Shown here one piece after another: positions 35,264-43,812 of a stretch of DNA of 64,000 bases; position 1 is the stretch's first letter; each line of letters opens with the position of its first letter. The notes below the pieces were generated by a model. The model saw only the letters and a program-made list of their open reading frames with translations. It did no database searches and had not been told where the DNA came from. This DNA comes from Longimicrobium sp. (lineage in GTDB: Bacteria; Gemmatimonadota; Gemmatimonadetes; Longimicrobiales; Longimicrobiaceae): contig NZ_DATIND010000025.1 in assembly GCF_035474595.1 (NCBI RefSeq), positions 36,653 through 100,652 of the forward strand. The letters run 5' to 3'. The position numbers and the translations under genes were made by a program.

Positions 35264-36444
35264 GCCGCGCCTCCTTCCACCGGCGCAGCGGCGGGGACGG
35301 GGATCTCGGCGGGCGCGGCGCGCCGACCGAAGCCGCGGCGCTCGGCCAGGACGGCGTCGTACAGCCGCTCGTACGCGCGCACCTGCGCCTCCACGGTGAA
35401 GCGCTCGCGCGCGGCGCGCATCCCCGCGGCGCCGAGACGCGCGCGCATCGCCGCGTCCGCGTGCAGGGTCGCGATCGCGTCGGCGATCGCGCCGGGAGAT
35501 CCGTTCTCCACCAGCAGCCCCGTCACCCCGTCGTCCACCAGCTCCTCGGGCCCGCCGCAGCGCGTGGCGGCGACGGGAATCCCCATCGCCATGGCCTGCA
35601 CGGTGGAGAGCGAGAAGCCCTCGCTGCGCGACGCCAGCACGAAGGCGTCGGCCGCGGCCAGCACGCCCGCCACGTCGTCGCGGAAGCCGGCGAAGGTCGC
35701 CACGTCCTTCAGCCCCAGCGAGGCGCGGAGGGCGACCAGCTCGTCGAACACTGGCCCGCGCGCCTCGCCCGCGATCACCACGCGCAGCCCGGGGACGCGC
35801 GCGCGCAGCAGGGCGGCGGCGCGCAGGAGCACGTCGTAGCCCTTGGCCGGGCGCACGTTGCCGATGGCGGCGACGACGAACGCATCGTCGCCGATCCCCA
35901 GCTCGCGGCGGAGGGCGGGGTCGCGCCGGGGGGAGAACCGCCCCGCGTCGATGCCGTTGGGGATGACCTCGGTGCGGGCCGCCCGCAGCGCGCCGCCCGC
36001 CGTCACCTCGCGCCGCAGCGCCTCGGAGACGAAGACGATGCGGCGCAGCCCGCGCCCCAGCAGCGCGGACTTCAGCGCGCGGTGCCGCTCCCCCGCCACG
36101 TCGCCCGCGCCGTGCAGCGTGGCCACCGCGGGGATGCCGGTGAGCATGCCGACGATGCTCGCCGTCACCGCCGGCCCGAAGTAGTGGCCGTGGACGACGT
36201 CCACCCCCTCCGCGCGGGCCAGCCGGGCGAGGCGCGCGTAGTAGCCCACCTCGAACGGACGCAGCGTGGGGACGACGACCGGCTCCGTGCCGCACTCGCG
36301 CAGCCGCTCGTTGATCCATCCCTGGTCGGGGACCACGGGAATCGAGCGCCAGCGACGCGCATCCAGCCCGCGCACCAGATCGACGAACACCGTTTCCGCG
36401 CCGCCGGGGCCGCCGGTGTTGATCAGGTGCAGGACGGTGCGCAT
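35251..36444 (-). CDS. Glycosyltransferase family 4 with altered EX7E motif
   Basis: A 397-aa GT-B enzyme: MRTVLHLINTGGPGGAETVFVDL, VVHGHYFGPAVTASI, IPNGIDAGRFSPRRDPAL, and IGNVRPAKGYDVLLRAAALL. The usual EX7E motif reads EGFSLSTVQ, i.e. Gln replaces the second Glu. ATG 36444 is preferred because GGCGGAGG lies six bases upstream; ATG 36450 abuts the RBS. It overlaps the stop of the upstream polymerase gene by one base (TGATG). Confidence 0.9.
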   Translation of the reverse strand: MRTVLHLINTGGPGGAETVFVDLVRGLDARRWRSIPVVPDQGWINERLRECGTEPVVVPTLRPFEVGYYARLARLARAEGVDVVHGHYFGPAVTASIVGMLTGIPAVATLHGAGDVAGERHRALKSALLGRGLRRIVFVSEALRREVTAGGALRAARTEVIPNGIDAGRFSPRRDPALRRELGIGDDAFVVAAIGNVRPAKGYDVLLRAAALLRARVPGLRVVIAGEARGPVFDELVALRASLGLKDVATFAGFRDDVAGVLAAADAFVLASRSEGFSLSTVQAMAMGIPVAATRCGGPEELVDDGVTGLLVENGSPGAIADAIATLHADAAMRARLGAAGMRAARERFTVEAQVRAYERLYDAVLAERRGFGRRAAPAEIPVPAAAPVEGGAAWRP

Positions 36445-37916
36445 CACCATCCTCCGCCCCGCCGCAGCGCCGGTCCGGGCATCAGCAGCGGGACCGGCGC
36501 CGGCTCCGCATCTCCCGATTTCCGTTGCGGCGCGGTCAGCCGGGCGCGCCGCTCCGCGTCGAGCGTCGCGTTGTGGAGGGCCACGGTGAGCGCGAGGTTG
36601 ATCCAGAAGAACGGGTAGTACAGCACGGTCACGAACATCCCGCTGGCCAGGAACCCGATCATCGCCCCGTCCAGCCCGTGCGCGCTGTCGTGCAGGAAGC
36701 GGTTGCCGCCCGCGCCGGGAAGCGTCTTCGCGATCTTCCGCGTCTTGCGGTTCACCACCAGCGTGGCGCCGATCAGGCCGGCCAGCCCCAGCAGCCCCGT
36801 GTACCCCATCTCGGCGCCGGCCTGGATGAAGATGTTGTGCGGGAGGGCGCGGAAGCCGTAGTTGGCCTCGTACCAGTCCGGCCAGTTGGCGTACCCGATC
36901 CCCATCACCGGGTTCTCGGCCATGATCTCGCGCCCGTGCTTCCAGTAGTCCTTGCGCGACACCGAGGTCTGGTCCTCGCCCATCGAGTCCAGCCGCGCCT
37001 TCTGCTCGGGCGGCAGGATGTACAGCACGAACAGGGTGAGCACCACGGTACCGACGAGGGCGCGGGCGCGGTAGCGGCTCTTCAGCAGCATCCACAGCGC
37101 GACGGCGGCCAGCCCCAGGATGGCGCCGCGCGACGACGAGGCCACGATCCCCGTGACCGCCGTCACCGCCATCGCCCACATCAGCATGCGGGTGACCTTT
37201 CCCCAGTGCTGCGAGAGCGCGGTGATGAAGAAGATCACCATCGGCAGGAACACGCACATCTGCACGCCGAACTCGCCCGAGTTCTGGAACCACCCCGGCG
37301 CGCCGGTGGTGCCCCAGTCGCGGAAGATGAACCCGTCCTCGGCCCACGAGCGGGTGCCGTGCTGCGACATCTTGAAGCTGTACAGCAGGAACGAGAGAAG
37401 GAACACCAGGAAGCGCCGCTCGGTGGTCACGATGCTGGAGATCAGCAGGTAGATGAGCACCCAGGAGAAGTAGTCCTGCAGCTTGGCGTACGAGGCCTCG
37501 GGCTTCCACGCGAACACCGACGACGCGACCACGATGACCGTGAAGACGGCCAGCATGGCGTCGGCGGGAGTGCGGGGGCGGATCTGCCCTCCTTCCAGGA
37601 CCAGGAAGGCCACGACGGTCAGGATCACGCAGATGAGCGCCCACGGGGGCCCGACCAGCGCGTCGTAGATGGACTGCGGACGGACGTATTCCAGGAAGAG
37701 GTAGAAGCAGATGAGCCAGAACGACGCGGGCTGCGTCTTCAGGTACGCCCACAGCGCCTTGGGGTGCAGCGCGTAGAGCGGGTCCGCGCCGGGCGATGCG
37801 GCCGCGGCGGAGGCGGGGTTCGGGTCGGGTTCTGTGCGCGCCGGCCGGCGCCCGCGCCGCATGCCTTCGTAGGCTGCTACGATCTGAGCGGCGGGAACGG
37901 GATGGGGAGCGTCCAT
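36444..37916 (-). CDS. O-antigen ligase/polymerase-type membrane protein (exosortase-associated O-ligase-like)
   Basis: A 490-aa polytopic membrane protein with about 10-12 helices. A cytosolic N-terminus is followed by SFWLICFYLFLEYVRPQSIY, which is characteristic of the 'O-glycosylation ligase, exosortase A system' subgroup. The Wzy_C region reads TSVSRKDYWKHGREIMAENPVMG and ALPHNIFIQAGAEMGYTGL, with the conserved His. It would polymerise or transfer lipid-linked glycan repeats in the periplasm. ATG 37916 is the first that gives a compact N-terminus; an earlier start at 38027 would add 37 Arg-rich residues. Confidence 0.88.
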   Translation of the reverse strand: MDAPHPVPAAQIVAAYEGMRRGRRPARTEPDPNPASAAAASPGADPLYALHPKALWAYLKTQPASFWLICFYLFLEYVRPQSIYDALVGPPWALICVILTVVAFLVLEGGQIRPRTPADAMLAVFTVIVVASSVFAWKPEASYAKLQDYFSWVLIYLLISSIVTTERRFLVFLLSFLLYSFKMSQHGTRSWAEDGFIFRDWGTTGAPGWFQNSGEFGVQMCVFLPMVIFFITALSQHWGKVTRMLMWAMAVTAVTGIVASSSRGAILGLAAVALWMLLKSRYRARALVGTVVLTLFVLYILPPEQKARLDSMGEDQTSVSRKDYWKHGREIMAENPVMGIGYANWPDWYEANYGFRALPHNIFIQAGAEMGYTGLLGLAGLIGATLVVNRKTRKIAKTLPGAGGNRFLHDSAHGLDGAMIGFLASGMFVTVLYYPFFWINLALTVALHNATLDAERRARLTAPQRKSGDAEPAPVPLLMPGPALRRGGGW

Positions 37917-38169
37917 GCGGAGCGGGGCGGGTCGGGGAAGGCGGCCCGGGGGAGTTCGGCGGGGCGCGGCCGTGCGCACGCGGCGAGCGAGGAGCACGTC
38001 GCGCGCCCGCGTTCGCCGCGTGCGCACGCTTCGCCGGACGAGGCTTCCGGGCGCGAAAGTGCCTTGGGATCATTGGGTTGTCTGCCGATCCGCGCTTCGC
38101 CGCGCCGCTCTCCGCCTCGGTGTGGGGACGCGCGGAGTGATGCATGGCCGCCACACGTGCGGCGGCCCT

Positions 38170-38247
38170 GCATCGCTGGATCTCACGCGGAGACGCGGAG
38201 GTGCTTCCGAGGCTCTCCCGCGTCTCCGCGCCTCCGCGTGAGAACGC
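38170..38247. repeat. Inverted repeat, family D, copy 4
   Basis: GATCTCACGCGGAGACGCGG ... CCGCGCCTCCGCGTGAG, the same family as at 34122. It lies in the 37917-38277 intergenic gap, which shows no gene. Confidence 0.82.
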
Positions 38248-38277
38248 CGTCAGCGGAGGGGACGTCGGGATGAAACG

Positions 38278-39024
38278 TCAGGCGACGCCGGCGGGCTCCG
38301 CGGCGGCGACGGGGGATGGGGATGCGGGCGACGGCGCGGCGAGGAGGTCCACGCCGTGGCGGCGGTAGAGCGCGGCGGCGGGATCGAGCGATGACCAGCG
38401 GACGAAACCGCGCAGCGGCGGCGCCTCCAGCACAGTCAGCACGCCCACCGCGCGGAAGCCGATGCGCAGGAAGGTCCGCGCCGCGGGAAGGTTGTGGAGA
38501 TAGCACTCCGCCCACACCCGCTCCGCTCCCGCGGCGAACGAGCGCTCCAGCAGCCGGTGCATGGTGAGCTTGTTCAGCCCCGACCGCCGGAACGCCGGCG
38601 CCACCCCCGCGCGGAGGATGCGCGCCTCGCGCTCCAGCATCCGCCCGTAGTAGGTGGGGAACCCCTCCGCGGTGCCGAACTGCATCCAGCAGTAGCACGC
38701 GACTTCGCCATCCACCGTCCCGATCACCGCCTCCTCGCCCCACCCCAGCGGCGGCGCGAACGATTCCACGAGGCCGGGATACCACGCCGCCGCCAGCCCC
38801 GCGCGGAACGGCTCCAGCCCGGCGGCCGCGCGGATGCGGTGCAGCTCCAGCGGCGGCCCCTGCGGCGCGGGCGCGGCGGCGAAGCTCTCCGGCGTGGCCG
38901 CGAACACCAGCTCGCGCCGCGCGAGCGTGCTCTCGCGCAGGAAGCGCAGCTTGCCGCCCAGGCCCACGTAGCGTGGGCCGGTGAATCCCTTGCGCCGGAT
39001 CTTCGCGGCGAGCTCGCTCAGCAT
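38278..39024 (-). CDS. GNAT-family N-acetyltransferase
   Basis: A 248-aa acyl-CoA-dependent acyltransferase. The acetyl-CoA pyrophosphate loop is in LRAGVAPAFRRSGLNKLTMHRLLE (about residues 138-160), followed by AECYLHNLPAARTFLRIGF, a common GNAT C-terminal pattern. The N-terminal third (GLGGKLRFLRESTLARRELVF) is specific to this protein type. It likely acylates an amino-sugar in the glycan, inferred from location only. It stands between two repeat-bearing gaps, so it may be transcribed separately. Confidence 0.83.
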   Translation of the reverse strand: MLSELAAKIRRKGFTGPRYVGLGGKLRFLRESTLARRELVFAATPESFAAAPAPQGPPLELHRIRAAAGLEPFRAGLAAAWYPGLVESFAPPLGWGEEAVIGTVDGEVACYCWMQFGTAEGFPTYYGRMLEREARILRAGVAPAFRRSGLNKLTMHRLLERSFAAGAERVWAECYLHNLPAARTFLRIGFRAVGVLTVLEAPPLRGFVRWSSLDPAAALYRRHGVDLLAAPSPASPSPVAAAEPAGVA

Positions 39025-39070
39025 GGCGGCCTCGCATCGTCGCGGACAGCGGGCCGAGTGCCGGGGATGG

Positions 39071-39140
39071 TATGGATCCTTCGGCCTGCAGCGACCTGTG
39101 CGGAGACGGGTTGCGGTGTGGCCGGCCTCAGGATGACGTC
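39071..39140. repeat. Dispersed repeat, family C, copy 3
   Basis: GGATCCTTCGGCCTGCAGC ... GTGTGGCCGGCCTCAGGATGACGTCC. Intergenic, between the GNAT and FemAB genes. Confidence 0.85.
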
Positions 39141-39214
39141 CCCGGGGGGTGTGAGCGGAAGCAGGCTCGGCCTCGGGATGACGTCTGCGGGGGATTTGCG
39201 CGACATCGGCCGGC

Positions 39215-40210
39215 TCACGCGGCGGCGGGGGTGCGGAGGCGGCGGAAGTGCCGGTCGCGGTAGATGCGCCGCGCGGTCTGCAGGAAGGGGAGCGCGCTGC
39301 GGTGATAGGTGAGGTAGGGCACGTCCTGGCCGCCGAACTTGTCCTTGAAGCGGCTGGTGCCCCCGCACATGTTGTACGTCCCGATCCCGTTCTCGGCGGC
39401 GAAGCGGATCACCTCCCAGTGCAGCGCCTCGTTGGGGCACAGGTGCTGGTGCCGCAGCCAGCTTCCCGCGCCCCAGAAGTAGATGCACCGCTCGTCGTAC
39501 GGGAACAGCCCCGCCGCCAGCACCTCGCCGTCCTTGCGCGCCCGGAGCGGGAGGAGGCGCCCGGCCGGCATCAGCCGCTGGTACAGCGAGCGCGGGCGCT
39601 CGATCCCGAACGGCGTTACCATCCCCTGCTTGCCGTAGACCTCCACGAACTGCGCGAAGAAGTGGTCCACGATGGCCGGGTCGTCCGTCCGCTCCACCAC
39701 CACGCCGGCCTTCTCCGCCTTGCGCACGCGGTTGCGCGCCTCGCTCCGCATCGCCCCCCACGCCTCGTCCGCCGACGCGGGGACGGGGACCAGGTGGGTG
39801 ACGCCCTCCTGCACCTGGAACCCGGCGGATACCATCATCCCCCGCTCCAGCGAGGGGTGGGAGAGCTCCAGATGGAGGAAGTGGCGCGGGCCGAAGAGCC
39901 GGGCGAGCGCGTCCACCACCTCGCGCGGGGCGATGCCGTCCCGTACCAGCGGCCCCATCCAGTTCGTTCCCGTGCCGCCCAGCGGGCTCCCGTGGATGGG
40001 CACCATCATCCGCGTCACCCGCAGCGCGCAGTGCACGCCCACCCGCTCGCGGTCGCGCATGACGTCGAAATAGGCGATGCGGCCGTCCGGGTGGATGTCG
40101 AGGACGTGGTCCAGCCACGCGCTCTCGTGGAAGAGCGTCTTGCCGGGATAGGCGCGGACCCGGTCGTCCCACCCGGCCGGGCGCGCGGGGAGCGGCTCGA
40201 AGCGAATCAT
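39215..40210 (-). CDS. FemAB-type acyltransferase (XrtA/PEP-CTERM-associated-like)
   Basis: A 331-aa protein with two GNAT-like domains. Typical features are RNRVRKAEKAGVVVERT (FemAB loop, about 160), LAAGLFPYDERCIYFWGAGS, and HWEVIRFAAENGIGTYNMCGGTSRFKDKFGG near the C-terminus. FemAB homologues use aminoacyl-tRNA or acyl donors, and a subgroup is a regular companion of exosortase EPS loci. ATG 40210 overlaps the upstream stop (ATGA). A second, diverged member is at 49666. Confidence 0.87.
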   Translation of the reverse strand: MIRFEPLPARPAGWDDRVRAYPGKTLFHESAWLDHVLDIHPDGRIAYFDVMRDRERVGVHCALRVTRMMVPIHGSPLGGTGTNWMGPLVRDGIAPREVVDALARLFGPRHFLHLELSHPSLERGMMVSAGFQVQEGVTHLVPVPASADEAWGAMRSEARNRVRKAEKAGVVVERTDDPAIVDHFFAQFVEVYGKQGMVTPFGIERPRSLYQRLMPAGRLLPLRARKDGEVLAAGLFPYDERCIYFWGAGSWLRHQHLCPNEALHWEVIRFAAENGIGTYNMCGGTSRFKDKFGGQDVPYLTYHRSALPFLQTARRIYRDRHFRRLRTPAAA

Positions 40211-41226
40211 GGCGCCGCGGGGGAGCGGGGGGATGAAAAGCGCGAGCGGACGAGCGACGCGAGGTGGCGCATCTCCAGTCCCCAGCGGACGATCGGGGAT
40301 ATCTCCGCCGTGCCGCGCATCGCCAGCTGGTGCTCGAGGATGGTGGAGGCGGGGACGAACCAGCCGTCCAGGCTGGCGACGTGGCGCAGCGCGTCCTCCA
40401 CCGCCGGATCGACGCGGCCGCCGCGCGCGAACCCCTTCCCCAGGTGCGTGGAAAGGATGCAGACGCCGCCCTCGGCCACCAGCCGGTCGACCGCGCGGCG
40501 CGTCACCAGCCGCTTGAAGGCGGCGGCGTCCGGCGCGTCGGCGGTGTTGAACCAGTGGCGCACCCACGGCGTCGAGCGCAGGCGATACGGCCCGTGCGGC
40601 GGGATGGCGCCGCTGTTCAGCACGGGGAAGGTGAAGTTGCGCACGAACCTGAACCGCTCGCGGCACACGTCGCCCCAGAAGCGGGGGGATGCGGGATCGT
40701 GCCCGTCGAAGCGCGGGCGCCGGGCGATCCGCTCCGCCGCGAGCAGGGGGAGCCGCAGCAGCGCGGTGCGATAGCGGTGCGCGCCCCAGTACAGGTTCTC
40801 GCCGTTCTGCCCGTGGTTGCAGTGGATCGCCATCGGCGCGCCGACCCGCTCGTCCAGGAAGCGCAGCCCGCGCAGCGTCCGCTCGCGGTCGCTGGTCTCC
40901 ATCGTGGCGTTGTGGAAGGCCAGCTCGAAGCCGCGCTCCACCAGCTCGCGCACGAAGGCGAGGTAATCCCCCTCCTGCAGCGTCGCCCCGGCGAAGTACA
41001 GCTCGCTCCCTTCCGGGCAGTCCAGCGGCCACGCCGTCTTCGTCGTGCGCATCCCCAGCTCGTGCAGGAGATCGTAGACGGGGCGGACGTTCTCCACCGT
41101 CGCGTCGTCGGTGTCGTCCAGCAGGGTGAAGGCGAAACGCTTCCCGCCGGGGAACGCGCCGCCGCCGCGCGCCGTGTCATCGGCGGCGGCGGAGCGGGAG
41201 GGCGGGGGGGCGAGCGCGGCGGGCAT
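40207..41226 (-). CDS. Polysaccharide deacetylase-like protein
   Basis: A 339-aa protein: FAFTLLDDTDDATVENVRPVYDLLHELG resembles NodB motif 1 (Asp-Asp), and the later segments FELAFHNATMETS, AIHCNHGQNGENLYWG and CILSTHLGKGF have the length and layout of deacetylase-fold proteins. The canonical metal-binding His-x3-His is not obvious, so activity is uncertain. It is translationally coupled to the FemAB-type gene (4-nt overlap). Confidence 0.75.
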   Translation of the reverse strand: MPAALAPPPSRSAAADDTARGGGAFPGGKRFAFTLLDDTDDATVENVRPVYDLLHELGMRTTKTAWPLDCPEGSELYFAGATLQEGDYLAFVRELVERGFELAFHNATMETSDRERTLRGLRFLDERVGAPMAIHCNHGQNGENLYWGAHRYRTALLRLPLLAAERIARRPRFDGHDPASPRFWGDVCRERFRFVRNFTFPVLNSGAIPPHGPYRLRSTPWVRHWFNTADAPDAAAFKRLVTRRAVDRLVAEGGVCILSTHLGKGFARGGRVDPAVEDALRHVASLDGWFVPASTILEHQLAMRGTAEISPIVRWGLEMRHLASLVRSRFSSPRSPAAP

Positions 41227-41231
41227 CGGCG

Positions 41232-42269
41232 TCACTCCGGCAGCGCGGGCGCGACCGCCGGTGCCGCCGCCGCGCGGACCGGCCGCGCGGCGAGGAGGTC
41301 GTCCAGCTCGCGCAGCAGATCCGCGCGCAGGCGCTCCTCGCCGCCCAGCGACAGCGCGTAGCGCCGCCCCGCCGCGGCCACGGACGCGCGGAGCTCCGCG
41401 TCCTCCGCCACGCGCACCACGGCCGCGCGGAGCGCCTCGGGGTCGCCGGGGGGCACCAGGACGGCCGTGCGCTCGTCCAGCACGCCGTGCGTGGCCGGCG
41501 AGTCGGTGATGATCACGCACTTCCCCATCGCCATGGCCACCGGGTAGGTGCTGATCCCCGACGGCGCCAGGATCCCGGGCTGCACGGGGATGACCACGGC
41601 GTGCGCGCGGGAGATCCAGTCGTTCCACGAAGCGGTGGCGCCGTCGTGGTCCACCCGCTCCACGTTGGGCGGCCACTCGATCCCGTCCACCTGCGTCCCG
41701 TGGTCCGCCGCCTGGCCCCAGGTGGCCAGCGCCACGCACCGGTACGGCAGCCCGCGGAAGGCGGCGCACAGCGTGGCGATGTCGCGGTTGGAGCGCCCGC
41801 AGGAGAGGAAGAACCCCTCGTCGGACACGGGGGTGCGCAGCACCTCGTCGTGCGTGTTCACCTTGAAGGGAACGTAGCGCACGCGCTCCGCCGGGAGCGC
41901 GTACACGCGGCGCAGCTCCGCGGTATCGCGGGCGTACACGGCGAAGCGGTCGACCTCCTTCAGCAGCCAGCGGCGCACCCGGAAGGCGAGGCGGGCACGG
42001 AGCCCGCGGCCGGGGTGGTTGAGGATGAGGTCCACCGAGAGCAGCCGGCAGCGCGCGAACGGGAGCAGCTTCTTCGCGGCGCAGAGCAGCAGGAGCGAGC
42101 GCGCGTCGATGTTCAGCAGCGCGGCGTCGTGGCGCCACACGGCCAGGCAGGCGAGCGCTGCGCGCCACGCGGGCATCCGGTCCACGCGCACCGGCTCCAC
42201 CGCGCGGCCGGCGGACGCGTGCCCGTCCAGCCACGGCGTGTTGGTGACGATGCGGAGCGGGGGCGTCAT
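41232..42269 (-). CDS. Glycosyltransferase, GT-B fold (GT4/GT1-like)
   Basis: A 345-aa protein starting MTPPLRIVTNTPWLDG. It contains HDAALLNIDARSLLLLCAAKKLL, YVPFKVNTHDEVL, FFLSCGRSNRDIATLCAAFRG and IAPSG-like LAPSGISTYPVAMAMGKCVIITDSPATHGVLD. The latter, followed by AVLVPPGDPEALRAAV, is the typical donor-domain end of GT4 enzymes. The classical EX7E pair is not obvious. It is separated by 8 nt from the upstream GT2. Confidence 0.83.
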   Translation of the reverse strand: MTPPLRIVTNTPWLDGHASAGRAVEPVRVDRMPAWRAALACLAVWRHDAALLNIDARSLLLLCAAKKLLPFARCRLLSVDLILNHPGRGLRARLAFRVRRWLLKEVDRFAVYARDTAELRRVYALPAERVRYVPFKVNTHDEVLRTPVSDEGFFLSCGRSNRDIATLCAAFRGLPYRCVALATWGQAADHGTQVDGIEWPPNVERVDHDGATASWNDWISRAHAVVIPVQPGILAPSGISTYPVAMAMGKCVIITDSPATHGVLDERTAVLVPPGDPEALRAAVVRVAEDAELRASVAAAGRRYALSLGGEERLRADLLRELDDLLAARPVRAAAAPAVAPALPE

Positions 42270-42277
42270 GGTCGGCT

Positions 42278-43291
42278 TCACTTGCGGTAGCGGTGCCCAC
42301 GCCCGGTCACGATCAGCACCAGCGCCCAGAGCCGCGCCCAGTAGTACAGCCAGTAGAGCACCAGGTTGGCGCCCGCGGCGGACGTTCGGCGCGCCACGAC
42401 GCAGCGGTACGCCACGGTCGCGACGGGCACGGCGAGCTGCAGCGCGAGCGCAGCCGCCACCGCCTTCGCGAGCGGCACGCCTGGCCAGGCCAGCAGGAAC
42501 GCGCCCAGGACCGTCAAGGCCAGGTGCACCGCCATCATGATCGTTGGCCGGTCCAGACGCGGGCCGCCCACGGTTCCGAACATTCCCAGCCCGTGCCATA
42601 CCGTACGTCGCCAGAACTGCCGCAGCGTGCGCGGGTTGCCCAGGTGCACCGCCTTCACGCGGGTGCATTCCCAGATCCCCAGCCCGTGCTCCTGCATCCG
42701 CCGGCAGATCTCGGAGTCTTCGCCCGTTGGCAGGTCTTCCCGGAAGCCGCCCACCTCGTCGAACGCGGCGCGCGTGATGAAGAAGTTGCCCGAGTTGATG
42801 TAGTGCACCGCGCGGTCGCGCCCCACGTGGTGAAGCCGGTACTGGGCCGTCTCGATCCATCTTCCCCCCTCGGGCGCGCTCGCCTCGCACCCGGTGGCGG
42901 CCGCGCCGGTCCGGGCGAGCGTCTCGACCGCCGCCGCCAGGTATCCTTCCGCCACCACGCAGTCGGCGTCGACGAAGGCCAGACAGGCGCCGGTTCCTTC
43001 CCGCGCCCCGGCATTGCGGACCGCGCCGATGGTGCCGCCTTCGAAGCGGATCACGCGCGCCCGGGCAGGATCGACGCCGAGGAGGAACTCGTACGATCCG
43101 TCGGTCGAACCGTTGTCGACGAACACCACCTCGGCCGGGCCCCAGCGCTCGGCCTCGGTGAGCAGCGCCGGCACCGTTCGGCGCAGGAAATGAAGTCCGT
43201 TCAGCACCGGCACCACGAACGTCACCGACGCGTCGCACGCCTGCGCGGCGTGGCCGGCACGCGAGGAAGCGGGGACGGAAGTGGGGGTCAT
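42278..43291 (-). CDS. Glycosyltransferase family 2 with C-terminal membrane helices
   Basis: A 337-aa GT-A enzyme: VTFVVPVLNGLHFLRRTVPALL, FVDNGSTDGSYEFL, CLAFVDADCVVAEGYLAAAV (DxD region) and SGNFFITRAAFDEVGGFREDLPTGEDSEICRRM. Two or three C-terminal helices (AVHLALTVLGAFLLAWPG onward) anchor it in the inner membrane. Start at ATG 43291. It is the first gene of a four-gene minus-strand run. The gap upstream (43292-43812) contains a TACAAT box on the minus strand near 43540, a weak promoter candidate, and no gene. Confidence 0.9.
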   Translation of the reverse strand: MTPTSVPASSRAGHAAQACDASVTFVVPVLNGLHFLRRTVPALLTEAERWGPAEVVFVDNGSTDGSYEFLLGVDPARARVIRFEGGTIGAVRNAGAREGTGACLAFVDADCVVAEGYLAAAVETLARTGAAATGCEASAPEGGRWIETAQYRLHHVGRDRAVHYINSGNFFITRAAFDEVGGFREDLPTGEDSEICRRMQEHGLGIWECTRVKAVHLGNPRTLRQFWRRTVWHGLGMFGTVGGPRLDRPTIMMAVHLALTVLGAFLLAWPGVPLAKAVAAALALQLAVPVATVAYRCVVARRTSAAGANLVLYWLYYWARLWALVLIVTGRGHRYRK

Positions 43292-43752
43292 GCCACGGCC
43301 CGGCGGCAGGGGAGACGGATCGAGCCGCGGTCGCACAGCCCGCCCCGGGGATTCGGGCAAGCGAGCGAGGCTGCCTCCTGGATGATACAGGTGTTGCGTC
43401 CGCACCACAGGGAGAGCAAGGAATCCGGGGCCCCGCGGGTCTGGCCGCGCGTTCCGGCCGCGGAGAACGGCAGCGTGTCCACGCGTGGCGGGAGCGTCCC
43501 GGCGGCGGCAGGGGTACGCGGGTAAAATGCGTCAGGCGCCATTGTAGCGGGGCTCTTCTGGCTCGGATTTGCGGCGGGGCCGGAGGCGGACGGGCGGAGC
43601 GGCGGGCGATCTGACTGAAGGCAAGGACGGTGCCCTGCCGGGGTCCGCCCGGGTCGGTCACGGCACGGCGCTGCGATCAGCCGGGGGGGAAGGGGATCCA
43701 TCCCGCCGCCGACTCCCGTCTCGCCCCGTTGCATCACGGCGGGTGATAGCGG

Positions 43753-43788
43753 CGCGGGCCGGCACCCGGTGAAGGGCGCCGGCCCGCG
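43753..43788 (-). terminator. GC-rich hairpin downstream of the Ig-domain lipoprotein gene
   Basis: CGCGGGCCGGC/GCCGGCCCGCG around ACCCGGTGAAGGGC lies 25-60 nt past the stop of the minus-strand gene at 43813. There is no U-tract, so termination is uncertain. Confidence 0.5.
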
Positions 43789-43812
43789 GGCGGCATGTGC
43801 CGGTTCCCGGCG

